Shown: positions 1 through 8,959, counted from the first letter of the stretch. The stretch: DNA of 64,000 bases from JAKFWF01 sp963750535 (GCA_963750535.1 CAVVRF010000002.1:62001-126000), one strand, 5' to 3'. Notes: generated by a model from the sequence alone, not told the origin. A program made the numbers and translations.

Positions 1-1193
1 CGCGGATCGACGGCGTTCTGCACCGAGATGGTCGTGACAGGGAACTGCTGGCCCGAGCCGATTCCAACCAGGATGAGCACGACCTCGAACTCCAGGAATG
101 CGATCGAGCCAGCGCGAAATGCCAGCCATGCCAGCCCCGCGCTGGCGAACGCGAGCCCGATCAGCGGCAAGCGCTTGTAGTGCGCCACCCGCGCCATCGT
201 CTTGCCGGCGAAGTTGGCGCCGATGACGGTGCCAATCATGTAGCCGACCAGGGCGAAGCCTGCCTGCGAGGCTGTCTGCCCGAGCGCAAGTACGAGAAAC
301 AGCGGCACGAACACGGTCATGCCGATCAGTGCCGCCATGGCGAAGAACACACTGAAGGTCGCCATCAGCACCACGGGATTGGCGAGGACTTCGAGCGGTA
401 TCAAGGGCTCCGGCGTGCGCAGCAAATGCCAGGCAATCAATGGAGCAAGCGCAAGGCCGGCCGCCAGCAGCGCGAGCACGATCGGCGAGCTCCAGCCGAA
501 TTGCGGCTGGGGTGCCAAGGCCAGTGCCAACATCAGCGCTACGGTTGCGAGCACCACGAGGAGAGAGCCCAGCACGTCGAGCCGGTGGTCGCGCTTCTGC
601 CACGGCAATCGCCCCAGGGCCTGGTTGGTCAGCACGACCGCGAATGCCGCCAACGGCAGGTTCAGCCAGAAGATCACCGGCCAGGTCAGATGCTCGGTGA
701 TCAACCCGCCAAGCACGGGCCCGGCAACGCTGGCCGTTGCCCAGGTGGCTGCAATATAGCCAGCGATTCTGCCCCGCTCGCGCGGCGGAAAGAGATCGCC
801 GATCACGGTCTGGGCCAGTGCCATCAGCCCGCCGCCGCCGAGCCCCTGCACGGCGCGGCCGAATATCAACATACCCATCGAGGTTGCCAACGCGCAGATG
901 ACGGAGCCGACTACAAAAATGGCGACCGCCGCGAACAACGTCGGCCGGCGGCCGCGGATGTCGGCGATCTTGCCATAGAGCGGCGTGGTGGCGGTGGCGG
1001 CGAGGAAATAGGCGGAGATGATCCAGGAAATGTAGCTCGAATGACCGAGCGCCGCGCCGATCGCCGGAATGACCGGAGCAACGATGGTCTGATCGAGCGC
1101 GGCCAGCAGCATGCAAACGAGCACGCCGACAATGATGCGCATTCGGTCGGCGTCAGAGATGGCGGCGGGGCCCGGCGGCGGCAAGTCGTTCAT
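1..1193 (-). CDS. MFS drug-efflux transporter, DHA2/EmrB-like (C-terminus beyond window)
   Basis: Inner-membrane major facilitator protein, probably a proton-driven exporter. Translated from the ATG at 1193 it begins MNDLPPPGPAAISDADR and stays open for about 397 codons to the window edge, so the C-terminus is missing. The first helix carries LLAALDQTIVAPVIPAIG, the motif-C-like start typical of the 14-helix EmrB/QacA group. The cytoplasmic loop after helix 2 reads GKIADIRGRRP (motif A), and GRAVQGLGGGGLMAL follows. At least ten hydrophobic segments can be counted. It is convergent with nothing visible and has no strong ribosome site. The substrate cannot be read from sequence. Long open frames on the opposite strand are codon-bias shadows. 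Confidence 0.85.
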   Translation of the reverse strand, partial: MNDLPPPGPAAISDADRMRIIVGVLVCMLLAALDQTIVAPVIPAIGAALGHSSYISWIISAYFLAATATTPLYGKIADIRGRRPTLFAAVAIFVVGSVICALATSMGMLIFGRAVQGLGGGGLMALAQTVIGDLFPPRERGRIAGYIAATWATASVAGPVLGGLITEHLTWPVIFWLNLPLAAFAVVLTNQALGRLPWQKRDHRLDVLGSLLVVLATVALMLALALAPQPQFGWSSPIVLALLAAGLALAPLIAWHLLRTPEPLIPLEVLANPVVLMATFSVFFAMAALIGMTVFVPLFLVLALGQTASQAGFALVGYMIGTVIGANFAGKTMARVAHYKRLPLIGLAFASAGLAWLAFRAGSIAFLEFEVVLILVGIGSGQQFPVTTISVQNAVDP

Positions 1194-1374
1194 CGGGAAC
1201 CCGAGCCTCTGGCATGAATGTCTTGGAAGCGGTCGAGGCCGGACCGTACCTCAACTTGTACGGCCGCTGGTACGCGATTGCCGCCGAGGATCCCTGCATT
1301 TGCCTATCTGCAGCGACGGCGTCGACGTTCAAGCCCGGCCGCTGATACGTTGCAGCGCTGGACCGGCTTCGAAC

Positions 1375-2346
1375 CTACGCCCCCAGCTCCACCACAACGA
1401 TCTCCGGTGGCCGGCCGAAGCGAACCGGCAGGCCGGAGCAGCCGAGACCGCCCGAGACGATCAGGTGCCGGTTGTCCTCGACGACGTGGCCATAGAGGAA
1501 GCGGCTCCCGTAACGGCTCGGAACCACCGGCGCATAGCCGAGGAACTGGACCTGGCCTCCGTGAGTGTGCCCCGACAGCGTCAGCGATACCCGCGACGGA
1601 ACGCTCGGGAAGATATCCGGCTCGTGCGCCATCAGGATCACCGGCGCATCGTCGGTCATCATGGCGAGCGTGCCTTGCAGATCGTCGACCCCGATATAGC
1701 CGAAGCGATCGCCACGCCGCCGGTTGCGGTTCCTATAGAACGCCCACTGGTCGCCGAGCCCGGCAAGCCAGAACGGCCGACCGTCCTTCTCGAGCCTGAG
1801 GACGTCGTTCTGGTAGACCTTGAGACCGGCGCTCGTCATCGCCTGGCAGCACTTGGGCGGCCCGGACATGCGCATCTGCACCTCGCGGTCATTCCACCAG
1901 TCGTGGTTGCCGAGGACGGCATGGACCCCGAGCGGCGCCTTCAGCCCGCCGAGAGCGGATGCCCATTCGTCATCCGGCACCGCGCGATGCACCATTCGGC
2001 TGCCGCTCGTGTAGTCGCCGAGCAGCAGCGCCACGTCCGGCTGCAAGGCGTTGGTGCGATCGACAATGGCTTGCACCCGTTCGAGCGGCATCCACGGTTC
2101 GCTCGCGTGAAGATCGGCGATCACCGCGAGCTTCAATCTGAGACCGGAGGGCCAGCCCGGCGGCGTCAGGCGATATCGCGTCACGCCGAGCCCCCACGGC
2201 TCGACGCCGAAGGCATAGCCGCCCAACCCGACACCACCGGCGATGAAGGCGCCGAGGCCATGCAGAATCTTGCGTCGCGAAATCAAGTCCCGCTCCCGTG
2301 CCGGCCGTTCGCCGGATCGATAGCACCGGACATGAGCAGGAATCAT
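1375..2346 (-). CDS. Calcineurin-like metallophosphoesterase, Tat-exported (YkuE-like)
   Basis: Predicted 323-residue binuclear metal phosphoesterase acting outside the inner membrane. The N-terminus holds a twin-arginine signal (ISRRKILHGLGAF near residue 22) followed by a hydrophobic glycine-rich stretch. All family motifs are present in order: IADLHAS (D-x-H) near residue 75, LLGDYTSG near 108, GNHDWW near 145, MAHEPD near 245 and SGHTHGGQ near 258. Related proteins such as YkuE cleave phospholipid or UDP-linked phosphoesters, but the substrate here is unknown. It lies downstream of ruvB on the same strand, separated by about 50 bp, so it may be co-transcribed. Confidence 0.9.
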   Translation of the reverse strand: MIPAHVRCYRSGERPARERDLISRRKILHGLGAFIAGGVGLGGYAFGVEPWGLGVTRYRLTPPGWPSGLRLKLAVIADLHASEPWMPLERVQAIVDRTNALQPDVALLLGDYTSGSRMVHRAVPDDEWASALGGLKAPLGVHAVLGNHDWWNDREVQMRMSGPPKCCQAMTSAGLKVYQNDVLRLEKDGRPFWLAGLGDQWAFYRNRNRRRGDRFGYIGVDDLQGTLAMMTDDAPVILMAHEPDIFPSVPSRVSLTLSGHTHGGQVQFLGYAPVVPSRYGSRFLYGHVVEDNRHLIVSGGLGCSGLPVRFGRPPEIVVVELGA

Positions 2347-2397
2347 GGCGATGCACCGAAACGGCAGCGCAAACCTGCGAATATACTGATCGCGAGG

Positions 2398-3463
2398 TTA
2401 ACCGGTGCCGGTCTCGTCATCGGCCGGCTTGTCGGCGACGAAAAAGCCGAACTGCGGCGCCGAAGCGCGCGCCGGACCGGACAGGCCGAGATGCCGATAG
2501 GCCCGCAGCGTCAGCACCCGGCCGCGCGGCGTGCGGCCGATGAAGCCCTGCTGCAGCAGATAGGGCTCGACGATCTCCTCCAGCGCGTCGCGCGGCTCGG
2601 ACAATGCCGCCGAGATCGTCTCGATACCGACGGGGCCGCCGTCATAGTTCCTGGCAATGCAATTCAGATAGCGATGGTCGAGGGCATCGAGCCCCTCCGC
2701 GTCGACCTCGAGTTGCAGAAGCGCCTTGTCGGCGACCGCGGCCGTCACCGATGCCGCGCCCTCGACCGCCGCGAAATCGCGCACCCGCCGCAGCAGCCGG
2801 CCGGCGATGCGCGGCGTGCCGCGCGAGCGGCGGGCAATCTCCATGGCGCCATCCTTCTGCATCGCCACGCCGAGCACGCGGGCGCCCCGGCTCACGATCA
2901 GCTCCAGCTCGTCGTGGGTGTAGAAGTTGAGCCGCACCGGGATGCCGAAGCGGTCGCGCAGGGGATTGGTCGAGCAGGCCGGCGCGGGTGGTGGCGCCGA
3001 TCAGGGTGAACTTGGCGAGGTCGATGCGCACCGACCGTGCCGCCGGCCCTTCGCCGATGATCAGGTCGAGCTGGAAGTCCTCCATTGCCGGGTAGAGGAT
3101 TTCCTCGACCGCCGGATTGAGGCGGTGGATCTCGTCGATGAAGAGCACATCGCGCTCCTCGAGATTGGTCAGCAGCGCCGCAAGATCACCGGCCTTGCCG
3201 ATGACCGGACCGGAGGTGGCGCGAAACCCGACCCCGAGCTCCTTGGCCATGATCTGCGCCAGCGTCGTCTTGCCGAGGCCCGGCGGTCCGGCGAACAGCA
3301 CGTGGTCGAGCGCATCGCCGCGCGCCTTGGCGGCCTGAATGAAGACGCGCAGGTTGGCCCGCGCCTGCTCCTGGCCGATGAAGTCTCCGAGCGCCTGCGG
3401 GCGGATCGTCGCCTCGAAGGCGTCCGTCTCTTTCCTCGCCCCGGTCACCAATCGTTCGGTCAT
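2398..3463 (-). CDS. ruvB: RuvB Holliday junction branch-migration ATPase (frameshifted in this sequence)
   Basis: AAA+ motor of the RuvAB complex. The N-terminal frame starts MTERLVTGARKETD and has Walker A GPPGLGKTTLAQ, Walker B LFIDEIHRLNP and sensor GATTRAGLL. Immediately after GATTRAGLL the frame breaks. Ignoring one extra base near 2971 restores TNPLRDRFGIPVRLNFYT and the rest of the protein, including the winged-helix end (GRTPRGRVLTLRAYRHLG). The repaired product is about 354 residues, normal for RuvB. The break lies in a core motif and similar +1 breaks occur throughout the window, so a sequencing error is the likeliest cause. ruvB is 5.5 kb away from ruvC-ruvA, whereas the three genes are usually adjacent in this class. 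Confidence 0.9.
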
Positions 3464-3523
3464 GCTTTGTTCCTGACGGTGTTCGCAGTTTCCGTCAAGA
3501 TGGCGCCATGACCGCCGCTGTGC

Positions 3524-4345
3524 TCAAGCCTTGGCGCCGGCCGGTGCGGAGGCGCGGGGCCCGCCCTTTCGCCGCGCCCCGGATGCGGCGAAGGCCCGGT
3601 AGCGCTCGGCCGATCTCGTCAGATGGGATCGCATGGCTTCGCGGGCCGCATCGGCATCGTGCGACGCAATGGCGGCATAGATCACCTCGTGCTCGCCGAA
3701 GATCTGTTGCAGGTACGCCACATTAGCCGTACCGGACATGCCCTCGGCACGGATGCTCTGGCGCGGGATGATGAACAAGCCGAGGAATGCGAGCAGTCGC
3801 GAGTACAGCGAATTGGTGGTGGCGTCGGCAATGGCGCGGTGAAACGCGAAATCCTCCGGTACCGCGTTCTCGTTGCGAGCGATCGCAGCCTCGAAGGCCT
3901 TGAGGCAGTTGTGGATCGCGCGAATCGCCTTCGCCGGCGCGCGGCGGCTTGCGATTGCCGCCGCCTCCACTTCGATCGCGAGCCGCAGCTCGAGTACCTC
4001 CAGCACGCGATCGAGCGAGCCGAGACCGTCCGGATCGATCCGGAACCCGCGCCGACCCATGTCGGCCGCCACGAACGCGCCCGAGCCCTGCCGGGTAATG
4101 ACGAGCCCCTCTGCCTTGAGCGCAGCCACCGCCTCGCGCACGACGGTTCGCGAAACCCCCATCGCCATCATCATGTCGTGCTCGGTCGGCAGCCGCGCGC
4201 CCGGCGCCAGTCGTCCCGAGGCGATTTCGGCCTGCAGGCGCAGGACCACCTCCCCGGTCAGATTGCGCGCCGGATGCAATGGCGCAAGAATACCATTGTT
4301 GCTATCGGCGGAATGGGATGATACGGCTTTGAGTTGTCTGGTCAT
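3524..4345 (-). CDS. FadR-family GntR transcriptional regulator
   Basis: DNA-binding regulator, about 273 residues from the ATG at 4345. An N-terminal winged helix-turn-helix (EVVLRLQAEIASGRLAPGA, then LPTEHDMMMAMGVSRTVVRE) is followed by an all-helical FCD ligand domain. Metal- and ligand-binding positions are suggested by DFAFHRAIADAT and FGEHEVIYAAI. It is divergent from the dctPQM operon that starts at 4520, the classic arrangement for a local repressor responding to the transported sugar acid or organic acid. An upstream in-frame start exists, but MTRQLKAVSSH gives the usual family length. The ligand is inferred only from context. Confidence 0.88.
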   Translation of the reverse strand: MTRQLKAVSSHSADSNNGILAPLHPARNLTGEVVLRLQAEIASGRLAPGARLPTEHDMMMAMGVSRTVVREAVAALKAEGLVITRQGSGAFVAADMGRRGFRIDPDGLGSLDRVLEVLELRLAIEVEAAAIASRRAPAKAIRAIHNCLKAFEAAIARNENAVPEDFAFHRAIADATTNSLYSRLLAFLGLFIIPRQSIRAEGMSGTANVAYLQQIFGEHEVIYAAIASHDADAAREAMRSHLTRSAERYRAFAASGARRKGGPRASAPAGAKA

Positions 4346-4372
4346 CGTACAACTCTGGTAGCATGCGTATGC
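4332..4372. promoter_or_regulatory. Putative operator for the GntR regulator
   Basis: Two dyads sit between the divergent GntR and TRAP genes. AGTTGT at 4332-4337 and ACAACT at 4349-4354 are perfect 6-base arms straddling the regulator's start codon. GCAT-N4-ATGC occupies 4361-4372. FadR-type regulators bind short dyads of this kind and commonly repress themselves. Function is inferred from position and symmetry only. Confidence 0.35.
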
Positions 4373-4519
4373 GATGACGGCAATTGCGAGCGCAGTCGTC
4401 CTGCCGCCGGGCAACGGCGTCTCGCAAGTCGGCTAAGAACAAAAGCCCGTAACGACCGGGCGTGAACAAGAAGCACGCGTCCGACCCGTCAAACAGGGTG
4501 CGGCATGGAGGAAGCGAAC

Positions 4520-5527
4520 ATGACACTCACGATCAAGCGACGCGATTTGCTGAAACTCGGCGCGGCCACCGCCGCGGCGACCGGCCTCGGTCTTGCGCCT
4601 GCCGCGGCGCAGGCCAAGCTCGTCCTGAAGGCGACCGATGTCCACCCGACGGGATATCCGACCGTCGCCGCCGTCGAGGCCATGGGCAAGAAGCTCGAGG
4701 CGGCAACCAACGGCCGCATCTCGATCCAGATGTTCCCGTCGATGCAGCTCGGCGGCGAGAAGGAGATGATCGAGCAGGCCCAGCTCGGCGCCCTGCAGAT
4801 CGCCCGCATCTCGGTCGGCCCGATGGGACCGCTGGTGCCCGAGTTCAACGTCTTCAACCTGCCATTCGTCTTCCGCGACGTGGCGCACATGGAAAAGGTG
4901 ATCGACGGCCCGATCGGCGCCGAGCTGCTCGACAAGCTCAGCAACCATCCGACGGCGAGCCTGATCGGCCTTTGCTACATGAATGCCGGCGTGCGCAACG
5001 TCTACAACAGCAAGAAGGCGATCACCAAGCTCGAGGACCTGAAGGGCCTGAAGATCCGGATGATGGGCAATCCGCTGTTCGTCGACACGATGAACGCGCT
5101 CGGCGGCAATGGCGTCGCCATGGGCTTCGACCAGCTCATCAATGCCATGCAGACCGGCGTCGTCGATGGCGCGGAGAACAACGAGCCGAGCTACGATTCC
5201 GGCCAGCACTATCGCTACGCCAAGTTCTATTCGAAGACCGGTCACCTGATGATCCCCGAGATCCTGGTGTTCTCCAAGAAGAGCTTCGAGGCGATGTCGA
5301 AAGAGGACCAGGCATTGCTCCTGAAACTGTCGAAAGAGGCCCAGCTCGAGCAGCGCAAGCTCTGGTACGCCCGTGAGAACGAATCGCTGGAAAGGATGAA
5401 GGCGGCCGGCGTGGTCATTTCCGATGTCGCCGACAAGGCGTCGTTCCAGGCCGCGGTGAAGCCCGTCTGGGACAAGTACGGTGCGGCTCACAAGGCGCTG
5501 ATCGAACGCATCCAGGCAGTGAAGTAA
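4520..5527 (+). CDS. dctP: TRAP transporter substrate-binding protein DctP
   Basis: Periplasmic receptor of a TRAP importer, 335 residues. The start is the second ATG, which has GGAGGAAGC directly upstream. A twin-arginine-type signal (IKRRDLLKLGAATAAA) ends at AAAQA. The mature part follows the DctP fold: LPFVFRDVAHMEKV, the linker EDLKGLKIRMMGNPLF with the conserved arginine that binds the substrate carboxylate, and GVVDGAENNEPSY. The GAENN segment is common in receptors for sugar acids and C4 acids, but the ligand cannot be fixed from this. It heads the dctPQM operon, controlled presumably by the divergent GntR protein. Confidence 0.93.
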   Translation: MTLTIKRRDLLKLGAATAAATGLGLAPAAAQAKLVLKATDVHPTGYPTVAAVEAMGKKLEAATNGRISIQMFPSMQLGGEKEMIEQAQLGALQIARISVGPMGPLVPEFNVFNLPFVFRDVAHMEKVIDGPIGAELLDKLSNHPTASLIGLCYMNAGVRNVYNSKKAITKLEDLKGLKIRMMGNPLFVDTMNALGGNGVAMGFDQLINAMQTGVVDGAENNEPSYDSGQHYRYAKFYSKTGHLMIPEILVFSKKSFEAMSKEDQALLLKLSKEAQLEQRKLWYARENESLERMKAAGVVISDVADKASFQAAVKPVWDKYGAAHKALIERIQAVK

Positions 5528-5543
5528 TCGCCATCGCCAATTG

Positions 5544-5576
5544 CCGGCCGCCGCGTCCTTTGGACCAGGCGGCCGG
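5544..5576 (+). promoter_or_regulatory. Intercistronic hairpin between dctP and dctQ
   Basis: CCGGCCGCC at 5544-5552 pairs perfectly with GGCGGCCGG at 5568-5576, leaving a 15-base loop and no following T-run. Such hairpins behind receptor genes usually protect or terminate part of the mRNA so the receptor outnumbers the membrane subunits. Effect inferred from position. Confidence 0.55.
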
Positions 5577-5596
5577 TGCTGCATCGAGGGGGTTGC

Positions 5597-6124
5597 ATGA
5601 TTTCCGCCTACTTCCGCGCCATGGACCGGCTGCACGACGCGTGCGTGTTCTTCGCCGGACTCGCGCTCGTCGTCATAACGATCATCATTCCGTACGGCGT
5701 GTTCACGCGGTTCGTGCTCAATAGCGCCGCGTCATGGCCCGAGCCGCTGTCGATCCTGCTGATGATCTGGCTATCGTTCCTGTCGGCGGTGGTGTGCTAT
5801 CGCGAGCACCTGCACATCAGCGTCGGCATGCTGCCCAATGCACTGACCGGCGCCACCCGCACCGCGCTCGGCCTGCTGATCGAGATCAGCATGCTGACGA
5901 CCAACGTCTTCCTGCTCTGGTTCGGCACCAAGCTTTGCGCGAAGACCTGGTACCAGTCGATCGCCGAGTTCCCCGACGTTTCCGTCGGCATATCGTACCT
6001 CCCGGTTCCGATCGGCGGGCTCATCACCGTCCTCTTCGTCATCGAGCGAATACTGCGCGGCAACTGGTTCCCGGAGCGGCACGAGCACGACGACATCGCC
6101 GCCAGCACCATCTCCAGCGAATAG
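5597..6124 (+). CDS. dctQ: TRAP transporter small membrane subunit DctQ
   Basis: Small permease subunit of the TRAP importer, about 175 residues with four hydrophobic helices. The start MISAYFRAMDRLHDAC is preceded by GAGGGGG. The DctQ hallmark of an aromatic/acidic pair after helix 1 is present (VFTRFVLNSAASWPEPLSILLMIWLSFL). It is followed 15 bp later by dctM, so the two subunits are translated together and form the membrane part of the receptor-dependent sodium symporter. Confidence 0.9.
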   Translation: MISAYFRAMDRLHDACVFFAGLALVVITIIIPYGVFTRFVLNSAASWPEPLSILLMIWLSFLSAVVCYREHLHISVGMLPNALTGATRTALGLLIEISMLTTNVFLLWFGTKLCAKTWYQSIAEFPDVSVGISYLPVPIGGLITVLFVIERILRGNWFPERHEHDDIAASTISSE

Positions 6125-6139
6125 GCGGGAACCGCAAAA

Positions 6140-7425
6140 ATGGACGCGCTCGCTCTCATCGGCACCTTCACGGTGATGTGCCTGCTCGGCATGCCGGTCG
6201 CCTATGCCCTCGGCATTGCGGCGGTCGCAGCCGCGCTCTGGATGGGCATTCCGCTGGAGGCAATCGCCCTCAAGACCTCCGACGGCATGGACGATTTCCC
6301 ATTGCTCGCGATCCCGTTCTTCATTCTCGCCGGCGCCATCATGGGCGAAGGCGGGATGGCCGAGCGGATCATCAACCTGGCGAAGGTCTTCGTCGGTTTC
6401 ATCCGCGGCGGCCTGGCGCTGGTGAACCTGCTCGCCTCGACCATGTTCGGCTGCATCTCCGGCTCGTCGGTCGCCGACACCGCCTCGATCGGCTCGGTGA
6501 TGATCCCGCAGATGATCAAGGCCGGCTATCCTCGCCTGTTCGCGGTCAACGTGACGATCTCGGGCTCGCTGCAGCCGCTGCTGATCCCGCCGTCGCACAA
6601 CATGGTGATCTATTCGCTGGCGGCCGGCGGCACGGTCTCGGTCGGCGCGCTGTTCATGGCCGGCGTCTTTCCCGGACTTCCTGCTCGGCGCGTCGCTGAT
6701 GATTCTGGTGCTGATTTTCGCCTACCGGAACAACCTGCCGAAGGGCGAGCCGATCCCGTTGCGGCAAGCCCTGAAGATCGCGGTCGACGCGATCTGGGGC
6801 CTGGTCACGGTCATCATCATCATGGGCGGCATCCTGTCGGGGATATTCACGCCGACGGAAAGCGCCGCGGTCGCCTGCGTGTGGGCGTTCTTCGTCACCA
6901 TGTTCATCTATCGCTCGTACAGGTGGCGCGACCTGCCGCTGCTGATCGGCCGCGTCGTCCGCACCGTCGGCATGGTGATGATCATGATCGGCTTCTCGGT
7001 CGCGTTCGGCTACATGATGGCCCTGATGCGCATCCCCGCGCATGCCGCCGAGTTCTTCACCAACATCTCGTCCGACAAGTACACGTTCCTGCTTTACGTC
7101 AACATCCTGCTGCTGGTGCTCGGCACCTTCATGGACCTCGCGCCGATGCTGCTGATCTGCACGCCGGTGTTCCTGCCGGTGATCGCAGAAGTTCGGCATC
7201 GATCCGGTGCATTTCGGCATCATCATGATCTTCAACCTCGGGATCGGATTGCTGACGCCCCCGGTCGGGCCGACGCTGGCGGTCGGCTGCGCCATCGGCA
7301 AGGTCACCATGGAGCAGGTATCGCGCTCGATCATGATGTTCTACGTGCCGATGCTGATCGTCCTGCTCCTCGTCACCTACATTCCGGCGCTGTCGCTGTG
7401 GCTACCGAAGGCAGTCGGATATTAG
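6140..7425 (+). CDS. dctM: TRAP transporter large permease DctM (two frameshifts in this sequence)
   Basis: Twelve-helix ion-coupled transport subunit. It is read in three frames: MDALALIGTFTVM to AGVFP, then DFLLGASLMILVLIF to LPVIA, then EFGIDPVHFGIIMIFN to the stop at 7425. One surplus base near 6674 and another near 7189 account for both breaks; removing them yields about 427 residues, normal for the family. Conserved stretches FGCISGSSVADTASIG and NLGIGLLTPPVGPTL are intact. It completes the dctPQM operon. Because both breaks are +1 and match the pattern elsewhere, error is more likely than gene decay. Confidence 0.88.
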
Positions 7426-7450
7426 CGGGGACGACGGCAAGGCCCGGCGG

Positions 7451-7526
7451 CTAGTGTGGCGATTTCGAAGTCCGGCACCACCCGCAGCAAGCACTTTACG
7501 AACTTGGCGATCGACAAGGACACTAG
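7451..7526. repeat. Chimeric palindromic repeat (left arm of type A joined to inverted arm of type B)
   Basis: Begins CTAGTGTGGCGATTTCGAAG, the left arm of the type A hairpin seen at 28413 and 32243. It ends with the inverse of the type B left arm (GATCGACAAGGACACTAG). The inner arms do not pair with each other, so the element is a recombinant or decayed copy. It is CTAG-bounded on both sides like the intact copies. Confidence 0.8.
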
Positions 7527-7539
7527 CAAGGCATTGATC

Positions 7540-7617
7540 CTAGTGTGATTTAGATTCCGAAGTCCGCAGCTCGGCAATGCTGCACGATGGATGCGGACTT
7601 CGGAATCATCACACTAG
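7540..7617. mobile_element. Type C palindromic MITE-like hairpin, CTAG-bounded
   Basis: A 78-bp hairpin. The left arm CTAGTGTGATTTAGATTCCG continues with AAGTCCGC, and the right arm GCGGACTTCGGAATCATC continues with ACACTAG. The terminal CTAG at 7614-7617 contains the TAG stop (read on the minus strand) of the small membrane protein gene that follows. The layout C-TA-(GTG...CAC)-TA-G matches insertion at CTAG with duplication of TA, the target habit of IS630-type transposases. No transposase is encoded in the window. Confidence 0.85.
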
Positions 7618-8060
7618 CCGCCCGTGATGATCCTCGCCCGCAATAGCGCGAGCCACACGCCAATGCTCGACAGCGCGGCGATGAACGCCAGCGGCGTTCC
7701 ATGGTTGGGCAGCAGCCCGGGGATCATGACGCTCGCGATGCCGAATGCGGCCACGCCGGCGACCACCGTTATGATCCACGACACGTCGCCCTTGAGCGAG
7801 ACATAGGCTGCCAGCACCGCGCCGGCCAGCCCAGCCGGCATGGCGGCCCACATGTACGTATGCAGCGCCCAGGCGCCCGCGCGCGCCGCAACGGCCGCCA
7901 TTGGCAGCCCCTTGAGGCTCGGCGGTCCCAGCTGGACGACGCCGGAGCCGAGCGTCAGCAGCGCAACGATCAGCGCGGCGAAGAACGGCCCGGCCAGCGT
8001 CGAGATGAAGAATGTGAACATCGCTCGCTGACCATTGCTGATTTTTTCCCTCTTTGCCAT
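7614..8060 (-). CDS. Small four-helix membrane protein, unknown function
   Basis: Not recognised. A 148-residue protein with a basic N-terminus (MAKREKISNGQR) and about four hydrophobic helices. The segment MPAGLAGAVLAAYVSLKG resembles APAALAGAIVAAYAAWRG of the next gene upstream (8080-8499), so the two look like tandem paralogues. Its stop codon is the TAG inside the CTAG end of the palindromic repeat at 7540-7617. It is the last gene of a same-strand run ruvC-ruvA-UPF0178-membrane protein-this gene. Confidence 0.65.
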   Translation of the reverse strand: MAKREKISNGQRAMFTFFISTLAGPFFAALIVALLTLGSGVVQLGPPSLKGLPMAAVAARAGAWALHTYMWAAMPAGLAGAVLAAYVSLKGDVSWIITVVAGVAAFGIASVMIPGLLPNHGTPLAFIAALSSIGVWLALLRARIITGG

Positions 8061-8079
8061 GCATCCCCCCGGTTCGTGG

Positions 8080-8499
8080 TCATTGCCACCGCCTCGTCAG
8101 CCGCGTGCACGCGACCGCGGCCACGACATGCGTTGCGAGCCAGACGAAGACAATTGGCGCCAGTTCGGCCTTCGGGTCAAACGGCGTCAACCTGTTCAGT
8201 AAAATCCCGCTGCCTAATCCGGCAGCGGCGCCCATCAGCAAGGGCACGCGGCCTCGCCATGCGGCGTACGCCGCCACAATGGCGCCAGCAAGCGCCGCCG
8301 GCGCCAGACCGACAAAATGCGCAAAGACCCAGCCGTACAGCAACATGAACGCGGGAAAATGGCCCGCGAACTCCGCCCACCGCGAGAAAAACAGCCCCGC
8401 CATGCTCATGCCGGCTGCCGCCAGCAGGCCGATCAGTGGTCCGGCGGCAACGAACACCAGCATGATCACCGCAAAGTCGCCCAATCGGCGCAATGTCAT
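8080..8499 (-). CDS. Small four-helix membrane protein, paralogue of the adjacent gene
   Basis: Not recognised. About 139 residues from MTLRRLGDFAVIML; this start has AGAGG 11 bases upstream and was preferred to an upstream in-frame start inside the UPF0178 gene. About four hydrophobic helices; the arrangement AGPLIGLLAAA, a long loop, then LAPAALAGAIVAAYAAWRG parallels the neighbour at 7614-8060. The two genes are 19 bp apart and probably form a membrane pair. Confidence 0.62.
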   Translation of the reverse strand: MTLRRLGDFAVIMLVFVAAGPLIGLLAAAGMSMAGLFFSRWAEFAGHFPAFMLLYGWVFAHFVGLAPAALAGAIVAAYAAWRGRVPLLMGAAAGLGSGILLNRLTPFDPKAELAPIVFVWLATHVVAAVACTRLTRRWQ

Positions 8500-8509
8500 C
8501 GAGGGACCT

Positions 8510-8959
8510 CTAGGCACCGCGCTTCAATGCCTGCACCGCCGCCTCGAGCGCCTGCAGGAAGTTCGAGCGGTCGGCCTTGGTGAAACCGGCGTTGTAGGTC
8601 TGCATCTGGTTCGCCTCGCGCAGGTCCTGCATCAGGTTGCGCATGGCGACCGCCATGCCGATGCTGGCGTCGTCGAGAACCTTGCCGTCCGAGCGGATCA
8701 CCCGCGCGCCGGCCTTGTGACAGCGGCTCGCCAGCGGAATGTCCGAGGTGACGGCGATATCGCCCTTGCCGACGCGAGCGGCAATCCAGTCGTCGGCCGC
8801 GTCAGGGCCCTCCTGCACCACCACGCGGCGGATCAGCGGGTGGTCGGCCAACCGCATCCAGCTGTTCGACACCATGTGCACGACCAGTCCGTGCCGCTCG
8901 GCCACCCGCAGCACCTCGTCCTTGACCGGGCAGGCATCGGCATCGACAAAGATCGCCAT
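8510..8959 (-). CDS. UPF0178/DUF188 (YaiI/YqxD) family protein
   Basis: Cytosolic 149-residue protein of the DUF188 family, which has a PIN-like fold and no established activity. Family landmarks are all visible: the N-terminal IFVDADACPVKDEVLR with its acidic cluster, VVQEGPDAADDWIA and GDIAVTSDIPLASRC, each contributing the aspartates expected of a nuclease-like metal site. The ATG abuts the ruvA stop codon (TAGATG), so it is translated directly behind ruvA. The link to DNA repair is by position only. Confidence 0.9.
   Translation of the reverse strand: MAIFVDADACPVKDEVLRVAERHGLVVHMVSNSWMRLADHPLIRRVVVQEGPDAADDWIAARVGKGDIAVTSDIPLASRCHKAGARVIRSDGKVLDDASIGMAVAMRNLMQDLREANQMQTYNAGFTKADRSNFLQALEAAVQALKRGA

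Noticed and set aside
2960..2980. Programmed frameshift in ruvB
   Set aside because: No slippery heptamer or stimulating structure, and the same +1 pattern affects many unrelated genes.
180..3009. Long plus-strand open frames across the first 3 kb
   Set aside because: They are antisense to an MFS transporter, a phosphoesterase and ruvB with clear motifs; their Arg/Gln/His-rich translations are typical of GC-rich shadow frames.
7451..7617. CRISPR-like repeat cluster
   Set aside because: The repeats are self-complementary, differ in type, are bounded by CTAG and have no regular spacers.
7614..8499. Toxin-antitoxin pair
   Set aside because: Both products are multi-helix membrane proteins of similar size with no DNA-binding or toxin signature.
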